A stretch of 64,000 bases of DNA from Sulfitobacter sp. 20_GPM-1509m. GTDB taxonomy: Bacteria > Pseudomonadota > Alphaproteobacteria > Rhodobacterales > Rhodobacteraceae. Made by a program: the position numbers and the translations under genes. The first letter of the stretch is position 1; each line of letters begins with the position of its first letter. The notes under the pieces were generated by a model. That model was not told the DNA's origin. It made no database searches and worked only from the letters and a program-made list of their open reading frames with translations. Positions 1 to 8,622 of this stretch are shown here, piece by piece. The stretch spans positions 62,001-126,000 of the forward strand of contig NZ_JIBC01000009.1 in NCBI RefSeq assembly GCF_000620505.1. Reading direction: 5' to 3'.

Positions 1-46
1 GATTTGGGCCATCAAATTCGCCCGAAATGTCAGGGAAGGGATCTGT

Positions 47-1249
47 ATGCACGTGATTGTTATTGGAGCCGGTCAAGCCGGATCATCCTGTGTGGCCAAG
101 CTGCGCAATGGCGGCTTCGAGGGTCAGGTGACATTGATCGGTGCAGAAAGCGTGCCGCCCTACCAGCGTCCGCCCCTGTCCAAGGGGTATCTGCTGGGCG
201 ACATGACATTGGAACGGATGTTCCTGCGTCCCGAAAGCTTTTATTCCGAGAACAACATCGACCTGCGCATGGGCGTCCGGGTCGAGGCGATTGATCCCCT
301 TGCGCAAACCGTGACCGTGCCGGGCGAGGTGCTGCATTATGACCAGCTTGTTCTGACCACCGGATCGGACCCGCGCCGCTTGCCTGCTGCCATTGGCGGC
401 ACGTTGGACGGGGTCTGCACCGTGCGTGATCTGATGGACGTGGACAGCATGGCACCGCGCTTTAGCGCAGGTGCACGGGTGCTGATCGTGGGCGGCGGCT
501 ATATCGGGCTCGAGGCGGCGGCGGTGGCGTCCAAGCTGGGGCTGCAAGTGACCCTGGTCGAGATGGCCGACCGCATCCTGCAACGGGTGGCATCGCCGGA
601 GACCAGTGATTATTTCCGCAACCTTCACGCCGGTCACGGCGTCGATATCCGCGAAGGTGTCGGACTGGACCGTTTGCTGGGCGAGGGCGCGGTGCGTGGT
701 GCGCGGTTGACCGATGGCAGCGAGATCGAGGTTGATTTCGTGATCGTGGGCGTCGGCATCGCGCCGGCCTCGGCCCTGGCCGAAGCGGCCGGGGTGGCGA
801 TGGACAACGGCATCAAGGTTGATGCGCATGGCCGCACGTCAGACCCGCACATCTGGGCCGCGGGCGATTGTGCGTCCTTCCCCTATCGCGGCAACCGTAT
901 CCGGTTGGAGAGCGTGCCCAATGCCATTGATCAGGCCGAGGTGGTGGCCGAGAACATCATGGGGGCCGACAAGGAATACGTGGCAAAGCCGTGGTTCTGG
1001 TCGGACCAATACGACGTGAAACTGCAAATTGCCGGGCTGAATGTGGGCTATGACCGCGTCGTGACCCGCAACAGCGGTGATGCGGTGTCATTCTGGTACT
1101 ATCTGGGCGATCAGCTTTTGGCGGTGGATGCGGCCAACGATCCACGCGCCTATATGATCGGCAAGCGATTGATCGAGGCCGGCAAGACTGCAGACCCTGC
1201 CATCGTGGCCAACCCTGATGCCGACTTGAAACCATTGTTGCAGGCATGA
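47..1249 (+). CDS. FAD-dependent NAD(P)H:ferredoxin reductase (rhodocoxin/putidaredoxin reductase type)
   Basis: Predicted flavoprotein that passes electrons from NAD(P)H to a small [2Fe-2S] ferredoxin feeding an oxygenase. The 400 residues are normal for this family. Seen: FAD-binding loop VIGAGQAGSSC at residues 5-15, a second Rossmann loop VLIVGGGYIGLEAA near 145-158 for the nicotinamide cofactor, WAAGDC near 270 closing on FAD, and a C-terminal region with SDQYDVKLQIAG typical of these reductases. The ATG at 47 follows a purine-rich AAGGGA. Its stop overlaps the rsmD start by 4 nt (ATGA), so the two are probably co-translated although functionally unrelated. No ferredoxin or P450 gene is visible beside it; the left flank lies outside the window, so the electron acceptor is unknown. 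Confidence 0.85.
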   Translation: MHVIVIGAGQAGSSCVAKLRNGGFEGQVTLIGAESVPPYQRPPLSKGYLLGDMTLERMFLRPESFYSENNIDLRMGVRVEAIDPLAQTVTVPGEVLHYDQLVLTTGSDPRRLPAAIGGTLDGVCTVRDLMDVDSMAPRFSAGARVLIVGGGYIGLEAAAVASKLGLQVTLVEMADRILQRVASPETSDYFRNLHAGHGVDIREGVGLDRLLGEGAVRGARLTDGSEIEVDFVIVGVGIAPASALAEAAGVAMDNGIKVDAHGRTSDPHIWAAGDCASFPYRGNRIRLESVPNAIDQAEVVAENIMGADKEYVAKPWFWSDQYDVKLQIAGLNVGYDRVVTRNSGDAVSFWYYLGDQLLAVDAANDPRAYMIGKRLIEAGKTADPAIVANPDADLKPLLQA

Positions 1250-1797
1250 GGATCATCGCAGGCACATGGCGCGGCACGGCGCTGGCCCATGTGGGCAAGG
1301 GGGATACGGGCGCGCATTTGCGCCCCACGTCCGACCGCGTGCGCGAAAGCCTGTTTTCGATCCTGACCAGCCGGGGCGTGATCGACGGCGCGCGGGTGCT
1401 GGACCTGTTTGCAGGCACCGGTGCCCTGGCGCTTGAGGCCGTGTCGCGCGGTGCTGTGCAGGCGGTGCTGGTTGAGAATGGCCGTGTCGGTCAACAACTG
1501 ATCACCGAGAACATCAAGAAACTGCACGCCGAAGACACCACCACGCTGATGCGCAATGATGCCACGCGGCTGGGCGCATGGATCGCCGCCCCCTTTGATC
1601 TGGTGTTCCTTGATCCACCCTATGGCAAAGGCATGGGCGACAGCGCCCTGCGGTCTGCCGTGGCCGGTGGCTGGATCGCCAAGGGGGCCTGCGTGGTCTG
1701 GGAAGAGAACGCACCGATGCCCCCGCCGCCGGGTTTTTTCCAGGTGGACGCACGCCGTTTTGGCGACACCCACGTGACGCTTCTGGAAAAGGGTTAA
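1246..1797 (+). CDS. rsmD: 16S rRNA (guanine(966)-N2)-methyltransferase RsmD
   Basis: Cytoplasmic SAM-dependent methyltransferase that modifies G966 of 16S rRNA in the assembled small subunit. The 183 residues match the family. Seen: N-terminal MRIIAGTWRGTAL and HLRPTSDRVRESLF, which are characteristic of RsmD, the SAM-binding motif I LDLFAGTGALALEA near residues 47-60, and the catalytic motif IV LVFLDPPYGKG near 120. The start ATG overlaps the preceding reductase stop (ATGA). A 132-nt gap follows before the next gene. Identification is secure from the motif set. Confidence 0.92.
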   Translation: MRIIAGTWRGTALAHVGKGDTGAHLRPTSDRVRESLFSILTSRGVIDGARVLDLFAGTGALALEAVSRGAVQAVLVENGRVGQQLITENIKKLHAEDTTTLMRNDATRLGAWIAAPFDLVFLDPPYGKGMGDSALRSAVAGGWIAKGACVVWEENAPMPPPPGFFQVDARRFGDTHVTLLEKG

Positions 1798-1929
1798 CAC
1801 GCACACTTGCGCGACAAGCGGAATTCATGCTGCATAAGGAAATAGATCAACACTTACTGGCCCTTGCAGGCGCCACCCAAGAGGGTTAGCCCCCACCGCT
1901 CTGAATCCTCGCTCAAGGAACGTTGCAGC

Positions 1930-2727
1930 ATGACCCGACTACTCGCCGCGCTGGCTTTGGTGCTGACGGCCTGTGCCGCGCAGGCCGAAACCCTGAAGCT
2001 GGCGGTGACCACGTCCTTTGCAGCGTCCGGCCTGCCCGATGTGCTGTTGCCTGCGTTGAAACTGGGCACCGGCATCGACGTTGAGTTGATGGTGGGCGAT
2101 ACGGAAAATACGCTGGCATGGGGCGAGGCGGGGCAGGTGGATGCGCTCCTGATCCAGGGTCGAAGGGATGAGGAAACCTTTGTCGCGGCCGGATTTGGTA
2201 CACATTGTCGCAAGATTATGTACGATGATTTCGTGTTGCTGGGTCCGGTGGACGACTATGCGGGCATCGCGCAATCGGTTTCCGTTACCGAAGCGTTGCA
2301 ACGCATTGCCAAGAGCGAGCGTCAGTTTGTCAGCCTGGACGATGGCAGTGACCTGCACAAAAAGGAACAGGCGCTTTGGGCCGACGCCGGGCTTATGCCG
2401 CAGCAATTTCCCAACTGGTACACGATGGCGGACGCCGGCCCCAAGGCCAGCCTGACCGCCGCTGTGGACCGTGAGGGCTATATCCTGATGGACCGCCAAA
2501 GCTGGCTGCAATTCGGAAGCAAGGCGGGACTGGCCCTGCTGTTTTCGGGCGATCCGGTGTTGTTCAACCAGTACACTTTCGTGCCGGTAAACCCCGAGCG
2601 CCATCCGCACGTGGCCCGTGATCTGGCGGACCGTGTCGAGCGTTGGCTGACGGGTGCGCAGGCGGCAGAGCTGATCAACGGCTATACCATCGAGGGACAG
2701 CCGCTGTTCACTTTCAACGCCGAGTGA
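1930..2727 (+). CDS. TupA-like tungstate/oxyanion ABC transporter substrate-binding protein
   Basis: Predicted periplasmic binding protein of the tungstate (TupA) type. The ATG at 1930 gives 265 residues beginning with a signal peptide (MTRLLAALALVLTACAAQA, cleaved near ACA/AQA); an upstream in-frame start would add 22 residues before the signal and is unlikely. Seen: LAVTTSFAASGLPDVLLPAL, resembling the ligand-loop start of TupA, then QVDALLIQGRRDEETFVAAGFG and MYDDFVLLGP, both family landmarks. No permease (tupB) or ATPase (tupC) gene is adjacent, so it is an orphan here. Tungstate versus molybdate specificity cannot be read from sequence. The AC in the signal core could also be a weak lipobox (LTAC). 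Confidence 0.75.
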   Translation: MTRLLAALALVLTACAAQAETLKLAVTTSFAASGLPDVLLPALKLGTGIDVELMVGDTENTLAWGEAGQVDALLIQGRRDEETFVAAGFGTHCRKIMYDDFVLLGPVDDYAGIAQSVSVTEALQRIAKSERQFVSLDDGSDLHKKEQALWADAGLMPQQFPNWYTMADAGPKASLTAAVDREGYILMDRQSWLQFGSKAGLALLFSGDPVLFNQYTFVPVNPERHPHVARDLADRVERWLTGAQAAELINGYTIEGQPLFTFNAE

Positions 2728-2731
2728 AGGC

Positions 2732-3541
2732 TTAATAGGTCGGGTGGAACTTGCCCGCTTCGGACAGGGTGAAAATCTCGACCCCGGTTTCCGTCACACC
2801 CACCGAATGTTCAAACTGCGCCGACAGCGATTTGTCACGTGTCACGGCGGTCCAGTCATCGGCCAGCGTTTTGGTCTCGGCGCGGCCCAGGTTCACCATG
2901 GGCTCGATCGTAAAGAACATGCCCGGTTCCAGCCGCGCGCCTGTGCCCGGACGGCCATAGTGCAGCACGTTGGGCGGCGCATGGAAAACACGGCCCAGCC
3001 CGTGACCGCAAAAATCGCGGACCACCGACATGCGGTGCGCTTCGACAAAGCTTTGGATGGCATGGCCGATGTCGCCAAAGGTGTTGCCCAGCTTGACCGC
3101 ATCAATCCCCCGCATCAGCGCGTCGTGGGTGACCTGGATCAGACGCTCGGCCTTGCGGGGCAGTTTGCCCGCCACATACATGCGGCTGGTGTCGCCGAAC
3201 CAGCCGTCCACGATCACGGTCACGTCGATGTTCAGTATGTCGCCATCCTTCAACGTCTTGTCACCGGGGATGCCGTGGCACACCACGTGGTTCACGCTGA
3301 TGCAGCTTGCGTGCTCATAGCCCTTGTAGCCGATGGTTGCCGATTTGGCACCTGCGGCATCGACCATATCCGTGATGATCCGGTCGATCTGGGCCGTGGT
3401 CTGGCCCGGAAAGACATGTTCGGACATCGCATCAAGGATACGCGACGCCAATGCGCCGGCGGCGTACATGCCTGCGGAATCGGACGGATCGTAGATGCGT
3501 ATGCCGTCCTTGGTCAGACGGCCCCGGTTTTCTTGTTTCAA
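2732..3541 (-). CDS. map: Type I methionine aminopeptidase
   Basis: Removes the initiator methionine from nascent proteins in the cytoplasm, using two metal ions. Seen: the pita-bread fold landmarks NHVVCHGIPG, the metal ligands in ILNIDVTVIVDGWFGDTSRM (two Asp), CGHGLGRVFH (His), MFFTIEPMVN (Glu) and AQFEHSVGVTE (Glu). I place the start at TTG 3541 (269 residues, MKQENRGRLTK...), because GGAG lies 7 nt upstream of it, while the longer ATG reading at 3595 adds 18 residues with no family resemblance. Lies downstream of sfsA on the same strand, a common order in this group. Confidence 0.92.
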   Translation of the reverse strand: MKQENRGRLTKDGIRIYDPSDSAGMYAAGALASRILDAMSEHVFPGQTTAQIDRIITDMVDAAGAKSATIGYKGYEHASCISVNHVVCHGIPGDKTLKDGDILNIDVTVIVDGWFGDTSRMYVAGKLPRKAERLIQVTHDALMRGIDAVKLGNTFGDIGHAIQSFVEAHRMSVVRDFCGHGLGRVFHAPPNVLHYGRPGTGARLEPGMFFTIEPMVNLGRAETKTLADDWTAVTRDKSLSAQFEHSVGVTETGVEIFTLSEAGKFHPTY

Positions 3542-3610
3542 CAGAAGTCTCCGTTGGCCTTGGTTGTTTCCACAATCATAATGCAGGTGCAGCAAAATTG
3601 CCAGTGTTGC

Positions 3611-4315
3611 TTACACGTCCAACGCTAAAGGTTGAGCAATCGTGATGGCTTGGGGTGTAATATGGGTGCCAATGCACAGGGTTTCCACCCCTGCGCGACG
3701 TGCGGTGGCGTAGGCTGCCGCATAGGTCGGGTCGATGTCATCCGCCAGTGCAAAGCGGCTGCAGTCGGTGCGCTGCACCAGATACAGCATTATGGCGCGG
3801 TGGCCGTCCTGCGCCATGCGGGTCAGTTCGGCCAGATGTTTGGCACCGCGCGCGGTCACGCTGTCGGGAAACTCGGCCAGTCCGGGCTGGCGGTTCAGGG
3901 TCACCGATTTCACCTCGACATAGGCGTCGGGCAGGCCCGGTGCGCCAAGCAGAAAGTCGATGCGGCTGTTGGTGCCGTATTTCACTTCGGCGCGGCATGT
4001 GGTGTAGGCCGCGAGCGGCGCGATGGCTTGCGTCTCAAGCGCGGTGCGCAAGGCGCGGTTCGGCACCGAGGTGTCGACGCCGGTGAAATGCCCGTTCTCG
4101 TGATCGACCAGCCGCCAGCCGTATTTCAGCTTTTTCTTGGGGTCGTCATTGGGTTCAAGCCAGATTTTCATACCCGGCTCGGCCAGTCCCATCATCGATC
4201 CGGGGTTGGCACAATGGGCGGTCACTTCGGTGCCGTCTTCCAGCACACAGTCGGCAAGAAAGCGTTTATATCGCCGGATCAGCCGAGCCGGAACAAGTTG
4301 GGTTTGAAAGCGCAT
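3611..4315 (-). CDS. sfsA: SfsA family DNA-binding/sugar fermentation stimulation protein
   Basis: SfsA-family protein of 234 residues, the usual size. Its E. coli homologue was named for stimulating maltose use and has an OB-fold plus a nuclease-like core; its true role is unsettled. Seen: MRFQTQLVPARLIRRYKRFL at the N-terminus, VTAHCANPGSM, YGTNSRIDFLL and DAYVEVKSVTL (Asp and Glu-x-Lys of the nuclease-like core), FPDSVTARGAKHL. The start at 4315 was chosen by family alignment; the longer reading to 4438 runs into the divergent gene. It is transcribed away from the CinA-like gene at 4365, leaving only 49 nt for both promoters. Confidence 0.9.
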   Translation of the reverse strand: MRFQTQLVPARLIRRYKRFLADCVLEDGTEVTAHCANPGSMMGLAEPGMKIWLEPNDDPKKKLKYGWRLVDHENGHFTGVDTSVPNRALRTALETQAIAPLAAYTTCRAEVKYGTNSRIDFLLGAPGLPDAYVEVKSVTLNRQPGLAEFPDSVTARGAKHLAELTRMAQDGHRAIMLYLVQRTDCSRFALADDIDPTYAAAYATARRAGVETLCIGTHITPQAITIAQPLALDV

Positions 4316-4364
4316 GTGGGCGGGCCTATACCTTGGGCAACACAGGCTTAAGGGAACCACCCGG

Positions 4365-5087
4365 ATGACACAACCAACCGCAGCCATGCTGGTGATCGGA
4401 GACGAGATCCTGTCGGGGCGCACCCGCGACAGCAACATGTATTATCTGGCCGGACAGCTGACGGAACGCGGTATCAACCTGTGCGAAGTGCGCGTTGTCA
4501 GCGATGACGCAGACGCGATCACAGGGGCGGTCAAGGCGTTGTCGGCAGCGTATGACCACGTGTTCACCAGTGGCGGGATCGGGCCGACCCATGACGATAT
4601 CACCGCCGATTGCATTGCTGCGGCCTTTGACGCGCACATCGACGTGCGTGACGATGCGCGGGCGTTGCTGCAGGCGCATTACGACCGGCAGGGGATGGAA
4701 TTCAACGCCGCACGGCAGCGTATGGCGCGCATTCCCGATGGTGCGACGCTGATCGAGAACCCGGTGTCGGTGGCCCCCGGCTTTACCATGGAAAACGTGC
4801 ATGTGATGGCGGGCGTGCCGTCGGTGTTTCAGGCCATGGTGGAAAGCATCCTGCCCACTCTGACGGGCGGCGCGCCCCTGATCAGCCGCACGCGTCGCAT
4901 TGATCGTGGCGAGGGGGACATCGCCGGTCCCCTGGGGGAACTGGCGCAGGCCTATCCGGGCTTGTCCATCGGCTCTTATCCGTTCCAGAAGGATGGGCGT
5001 TACGGCGTGAACATCGTGCTGCGCGGCACCGATGCGGACCTGCTGGACGAAGCCGTGGCGAAACTTGATGCGGCGTTTCCGGCATGA
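4365..5087 (+). CDS. CinA-like molybdopterin-binding domain protein
   Basis: Single-domain MoCF-biosynthesis fold protein (240 residues), related to the N-terminal half of CinA, whose family members hydrolyse ADP-ribose or bind molybdopterin-like ligands. Seen: AAMLVIGDEILSGRTRDSN at the N-terminus and FTSGGIGPTHDDITAD around residue 65-80, the GGxGPTxDD signature. There is no C-terminal nicotinamide-mononucleotide deamidase domain, so it is not a full-length CinA. The stop overlaps the next gene by 4 nt (ATGA), starting a coupled run of four genes (4365-7322). Specific substrate unknown. Confidence 0.82.
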   Translation: MTQPTAAMLVIGDEILSGRTRDSNMYYLAGQLTERGINLCEVRVVSDDADAITGAVKALSAAYDHVFTSGGIGPTHDDITADCIAAAFDAHIDVRDDARALLQAHYDRQGMEFNAARQRMARIPDGATLIENPVSVAPGFTMENVHVMAGVPSVFQAMVESILPTLTGGAPLISRTRRIDRGEGDIAGPLGELAQAYPGLSIGSYPFQKDGRYGVNIVLRGTDADLLDEAVAKLDAAFPA

Positions 5088-5806
5088 CGACCGCGCAGCA
5101 GCTTTATGACGTATGCGACGCAACATGGCCGCCGGTGCGGTTCATCCCGCAGGGACCCTGGACGCTGCGCGAGGGGCAGGGTGGCGGCAAGCGTGTTTCG
5201 GCAGCCTCGGCCAATGGGCCGGTGACCGAGGCCGACATTGACGCGGCCATTGCCGGTCTCGCCGAGCTGAACCAGAAACCGCTGTTTCAGGTTCGCGACG
5301 GGGACGATGCGCTGGACGCGATGCTGGAGGCGCGCGGCTTTGTCGTGATTGACCCTGTGGTTCTGTACATCACACCCGTAGAGACGCTGACCGACAAGCC
5401 GATCCCGAAGGTCACCGCATTCTCCATATGGGAGCCGCTGGCGATCATGGAGGAAATCTGGGCCAAGGGGGGCATCGGCCCGGCCAGACTGGCCGTGATG
5501 GCCCGCGCCAAGCTGAAAACAGGGATACTGTCGCGCTGGAATGAACAGCCTGCGGGCGTGGCCTTTGCCGCCATCCATGACGGCGTGTGCATGGTCCATG
5601 CGGTCGAGGTGCTGAAACACCAGCGCCGTCAGGGCGTTGCCGATTGGATGATGCGCAAGGCGGCGTTCTGGGCGCAGGAAAATGGTGCGCACAGCCTGTC
5701 TGTCTTGTGTGTGGCGACCAACGTGGCGGCGAATGCGCTCTATCAAAAAAGCGGTTTTGCCGAAGTCGGGCGCTATCATTACAGACATCTGGAGGACGCA
5801 TCATGA
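5084..5806 (+). CDS. GNAT-family N-acetyltransferase
   Basis: Predicted acetyl-CoA-dependent N-acetyltransferase of 240 residues. The N-terminal approximately 110 residues look like a degenerate acyltransferase half (AQQLYDVCDATWPPVRFIPQGPW), and the C-terminal half holds the recognisable acetyl-CoA core: AIHDGVCMVHAVEVLKHQRR followed by GVADWMMRKAAFWAQENG and VATNVAANALYQKSGFAEVG, the last being the GNAT motif B ending. Coupled by ATGA overlaps to both neighbours, which suggests translation from one transcript. Substrate not predictable. Confidence 0.8.
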   Translation: MTTAQQLYDVCDATWPPVRFIPQGPWTLREGQGGGKRVSAASANGPVTEADIDAAIAGLAELNQKPLFQVRDGDDALDAMLEARGFVVIDPVVLYITPVETLTDKPIPKVTAFSIWEPLAIMEEIWAKGGIGPARLAVMARAKLKTGILSRWNEQPAGVAFAAIHDGVCMVHAVEVLKHQRRQGVADWMMRKAAFWAQENGAHSLSVLCVATNVAANALYQKSGFAEVGRYHYRHLEDAS

Positions 5807-6375
5807 GCGACAAGACACAACCCACCGCACTGGACCTGCCGATGGTCGATCCGCTGCCGGCAGCGACCCAGAAATATTTCGACGTGTGTCAGGACAAGCT
5901 GGGCATGGTTCCCAACGTATTGCAGGCCTATGCCTTTGACATCGACAAACTGAACAGCTTCACGGCGCTGTATAATGACCTGATGCTGGGCGACTCTGGC
6001 CTGACCAAGCTGGAGCGCGAGATGATCGCGGTTGTCGTCAGCTCGATCAACAAATGCTATTATTGCCTGACCGCCCATGGTGCCGCCGTGCGGCAGCTGT
6101 CGGGTGATCCGATGCTGGGCGAGCAGATGGTGATGAACTGGCGCGCTGCCGATCTGGAACCGCGCGTGGCGGCGATGCTGGCGTTTTCCGAGAACCTGAC
6201 CGTTGCCAGCGCCAAGATCACCGAAGCCGACCGTCAGGCCCTGCGCGATCACGGGTTCACCGACCGCGACATCTGGGACATTGCGTCGGTTGCGGCCTTC
6301 TTCAACATGACCAACCGCGTGGCCAGCGCGACCGACATGCGTCCCAACGACGCCTATCACAGCCAATTTCGGTGA
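5803..6375 (+). CDS. AhpD-like peroxidase-related protein (carboxymuconolactone decarboxylase family)
   Basis: Predicted cytoplasmic thiol protein of the AhpD-like, peroxidase-related family (190 residues). Seen: the redox motif NKCYYCLTAHGAAV near residues 85-98, where Cys-x-x-Cys followed by a His three residues on forms the AhpD proton-relay centre. Start at ATG 5803 overlaps the GNAT stop (ATGA); the longer upstream reading is an out-of-frame artefact of that gene. Stop overlaps the next gene's GTG start. Likely helps dispose of peroxides or related electrophiles; the physiological reductant is not evident here. Confidence 0.85.
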   Translation: MSDKTQPTALDLPMVDPLPAATQKYFDVCQDKLGMVPNVLQAYAFDIDKLNSFTALYNDLMLGDSGLTKLEREMIAVVVSSINKCYYCLTAHGAAVRQLSGDPMLGEQMVMNWRAADLEPRVAAMLAFSENLTVASAKITEADRQALRDHGFTDRDIWDIASVAAFFNMTNRVASATDMRPNDAYHSQFR

Positions 6376-7322
6376 GATTGAATCTTGCGATCATAGCTCT
6401 GGCCTCGCTTGGTCTGACAGCGCCGGCTTGGGCGGTTGAGCTGACTTTGCCCACGAACGCCCGCGAAACGGTCGAGCGGAACACGCCGCTGGACCGGTAT
6501 CTCGCGCCGACGGGGGCGTTTGATTATGGCACGGGCGTGCCAACGCTGGCGATTGAGGGCGAGGTGCGCCGTCAGGCCTGGCGCATCGCGTCGCCTGGGT
6601 TGACGACCTTGCAGGTTCTGGTGCCGCTGCGCACGCAACTGAAATCCGCAGGGTTCGAGATTTTGCTGGATTGTGACCAGACCAGCTGTGGCGGTTTCGA
6701 TTTCCGGTTCAACACCGAGGTGCTGCCCGCGCCGAACATGCGGGTCAACATGCGGGCCTATCGCTTTGTCACGGCGGTTCAGGGACCGGTCTCGGCCCCG
6801 TCGCGTATTGTCACGTTGATGGTGTCCACCACGGCAACGGCGGCTTTCGTGCAGATCATCGAGGCAGGCGCGCTTGAGCCGGAACAGGCGGTTGCGACCA
6901 CGGACGAACCGATCCAGACGCCGCTGACTGCACCCGAAACGGCCACGGATTTTGACGCGCAGCTGATTGTGGATGGTCATGTCGTGCTGCAAGGGCTTGA
7001 GTTCGACACGGGCACTTCGGCGCTGGGCAAGGGGCCGTTTGCATCGGTGAAGTCTCTGGCGGATTTCCTGCTGGCCCACCCCGATATCAGCGTGGCGGTT
7101 GTCGGGCACACCGACAGTGTTGGCAGTCAGGACATCAACGTCACCCTGTCGCGCCAGCGCGCTGCGGCAGTACGGCAACGGTTGATCGATGCCTATGACG
7201 TGGACCCGGCGCAGGTTCAGGCCGAAGGCATGGGTTATCTCGCGCCCATCGCATCGAATCTGACCGCCGAGGGGCGCGAGCAGAACCGGCGTGTCGAGGC
7301 GGTGCTGCTGTCCGAACGCTGA
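6372..7322 (+). CDS. OmpA-family outer membrane/peptidoglycan-associated protein
   Basis: Secreted protein of 316 residues with a signal peptide (cleavage near APAWA/VEL) and a C-terminal OmpA-like peptidoglycan-binding domain. Seen: VVLQGLEFDTGTSALGKG opening the domain near residue 205, VVGHTDSVGSQDINVTLSRQ and YLAPIASNLTAEGREQNRRV, the motifs that hold diaminopimelate. The approximately 180-residue middle region has no family I recognise. The start is GTG at 6372 overlapping the preceding stop (GTGA). It is the last gene of the run starting at 4365 and is followed by a hairpin terminator. Confidence 0.85.
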   Translation: MRLNLAIIALASLGLTAPAWAVELTLPTNARETVERNTPLDRYLAPTGAFDYGTGVPTLAIEGEVRRQAWRIASPGLTTLQVLVPLRTQLKSAGFEILLDCDQTSCGGFDFRFNTEVLPAPNMRVNMRAYRFVTAVQGPVSAPSRIVTLMVSTTATAAFVQIIEAGALEPEQAVATTDEPIQTPLTAPETATDFDAQLIVDGHVVLQGLEFDTGTSALGKGPFASVKSLADFLLAHPDISVAVVGHTDSVGSQDINVTLSRQRAAAVRQRLIDAYDVDPAQVQAEGMGYLAPIASNLTAEGREQNRRVEAVLLSER

Positions 7323-7331
7323 AACGTAGAA

Positions 7332-7353
7332 AACCCCGCACGAGGGCGGGGTT
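7332..7353. terminator. Hairpin terminator between OmpA-family gene and LysR gene
   Basis: Perfect 8-bp stem AACCCCGC / GCGGGGTT around a 6-nt loop, in the short gap between two convergent genes. Strong GC stem but only a short T stretch on either side, so it may work in both directions. Confidence 0.6.
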
Positions 7354-7385
7354 CTCCACGAGGGAGGTCTGTCCGGTGGTTGAAA

Positions 7386-8291
7386 TTACCAGTCCGAAGG
7401 GCCTTTGTCCGCAAATTCATGGACCAGAAAGTCGATGAACGCGCGCACTTTTGGCTGGGTGAAGCGGCCGGGAGGATAGACCGCATAGATGCCTTGTGTG
7501 TCCATCGGCAGGTCGGGCATTGCATCCTCGACCAGACCTTTTTCCATCGCGTCCGAGTACAGGAACGACGGCAGATAGGCGATGCCAAGCCCCGAGATGG
7601 CAGCATTCAACAGCGATTGCCCGTCGTTCACCGACAGCCAGCCCGCCGTGCGCACCTGACGCTTTTCACCCGAGGGCGCAGTCAGCTTCCACACGTTGCC
7701 CGAAGACTGGTTGGAATAGTGCAGCAGTTTGTGGTTGTTCAGATCGTCGATCTTCTCGGGTTTGCCGTATTTCTGGAAATAGGCAGGCGAGGCGATCATG
7801 CGCTTGGTGGTTTCCGTCAGCTTGCGGGCGCGCAATGTGCTGTCTTCCAGCTCGCCGATGCGCACGGCCATGTCGAACCCTTCCGAGATCAGTTCGACAT
7901 AGCGGTTGTTCAGCACCATGTTGACGGTGATGTCGGGGAAATCTTCAAGGAAAGAGGACAGGGCCGGCGACAGATGATTGACGCCAAAGTCGGTCGCCAC
8001 GCTGATCCGCAACAGGCCGGACGGCGCGGATTGCATCGAGGTGACCAGCGCATCGGCTTCGCCTGCGTCATTCAGCACGCGGCGCGCGCGGTCGTAATAG
8101 GCCAGCCCGATTTCGGTTGGCGACACGCGGCGCGTGGTGCGGTTCAGCAGCCGCGCACCAAGGCGTGCCTCAAGCGACGAGACGTGTTTGGACACGGCCG
8201 ATTTGGAAATGCCCATCTTCTTGGCCGCATCGGTAAATCCGCCCTGATCCACGACAGTGGCAAAAGCTTCCATTTCAGTAAGGCGGTCCAT
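7386..8291 (-). CDS. LysR-family transcriptional regulator
   Basis: 301-residue LysR-type regulator. Seen: N-terminal winged helix MDRLTEMEAFATVVDQGG with the recognition helix region MGISKSAVSKHVSSLEARLG (residues about 25-45), then a periplasmic-binding-like effector domain beginning SGLLRISVATDFGVNHLSP. This is the CrgA/DmlR-like branch by general appearance. Start at 8291 gives the standard N-terminus; the reading to 8342 adds unrelated residues. It is convergent with the OmpA-family gene and has no divergent partner, so its target cannot be guessed from context. Confidence 0.88.
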   Translation of the reverse strand: MDRLTEMEAFATVVDQGGFTDAAKKMGISKSAVSKHVSSLEARLGARLLNRTTRRVSPTEIGLAYYDRARRVLNDAGEADALVTSMQSAPSGLLRISVATDFGVNHLSPALSSFLEDFPDITVNMVLNNRYVELISEGFDMAVRIGELEDSTLRARKLTETTKRMIASPAYFQKYGKPEKIDDLNNHKLLHYSNQSSGNVWKLTAPSGEKRQVRTAGWLSVNDGQSLLNAAISGLGIAYLPSFLYSDAMEKGLVEDAMPDLPMDTQGIYAVYPPGRFTQPKVRAFIDFLVHEFADKGPSDW

Positions 8292-8622
8292 GCCATCCCC
8301 TTCTCTCGGTATTCGGTTTCTGAGAGCGGGTATCGCCGCCAATCACGGCAAGATCGGGGCACGGGTGGGATAATCTTGAGGTAATTCACCCATCGTTTCA
8401 GGCGCGGAAACATGGGAACGATGTGTTTCCGTGGCCGCGAATTCTTACATCTATTTGAAAAAAATAATAAAAATGTGTCTATCGCATCTGCTGCGCAGCT
8501 CTACCCTTGCGCTATCGGTCGAATGCTCAATCTCCGTAAAGTTGAAACAATTCCACATTGCCGGATTCGATTTTGTCGGCAATTTGCGCCGACCGCCATC
8601 GCCTGACGTGCGATTCAGCCGG
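8292..8622. other. AT-rich intergenic region upstream of the LysR gene
   Basis: 331 nt between zntB (ending at 8623) and the LysR gene start. The stretch 8450-8480 is clearly richer in A and T than its surroundings, with an A-tract run near 8458-8475. It presumably holds the LysR promoter and the 3' end of the zntB message upstream region. I see no convincing coding sequence, RNA or clean palindrome in it. Confidence 0.5.

Noticed and set aside
8412-8606. 64-residue frame in the AT-rich gap upstream of the LysR gene
   Set aside because: No ribosome-binding site, no motif and low-complexity start; more likely control DNA.
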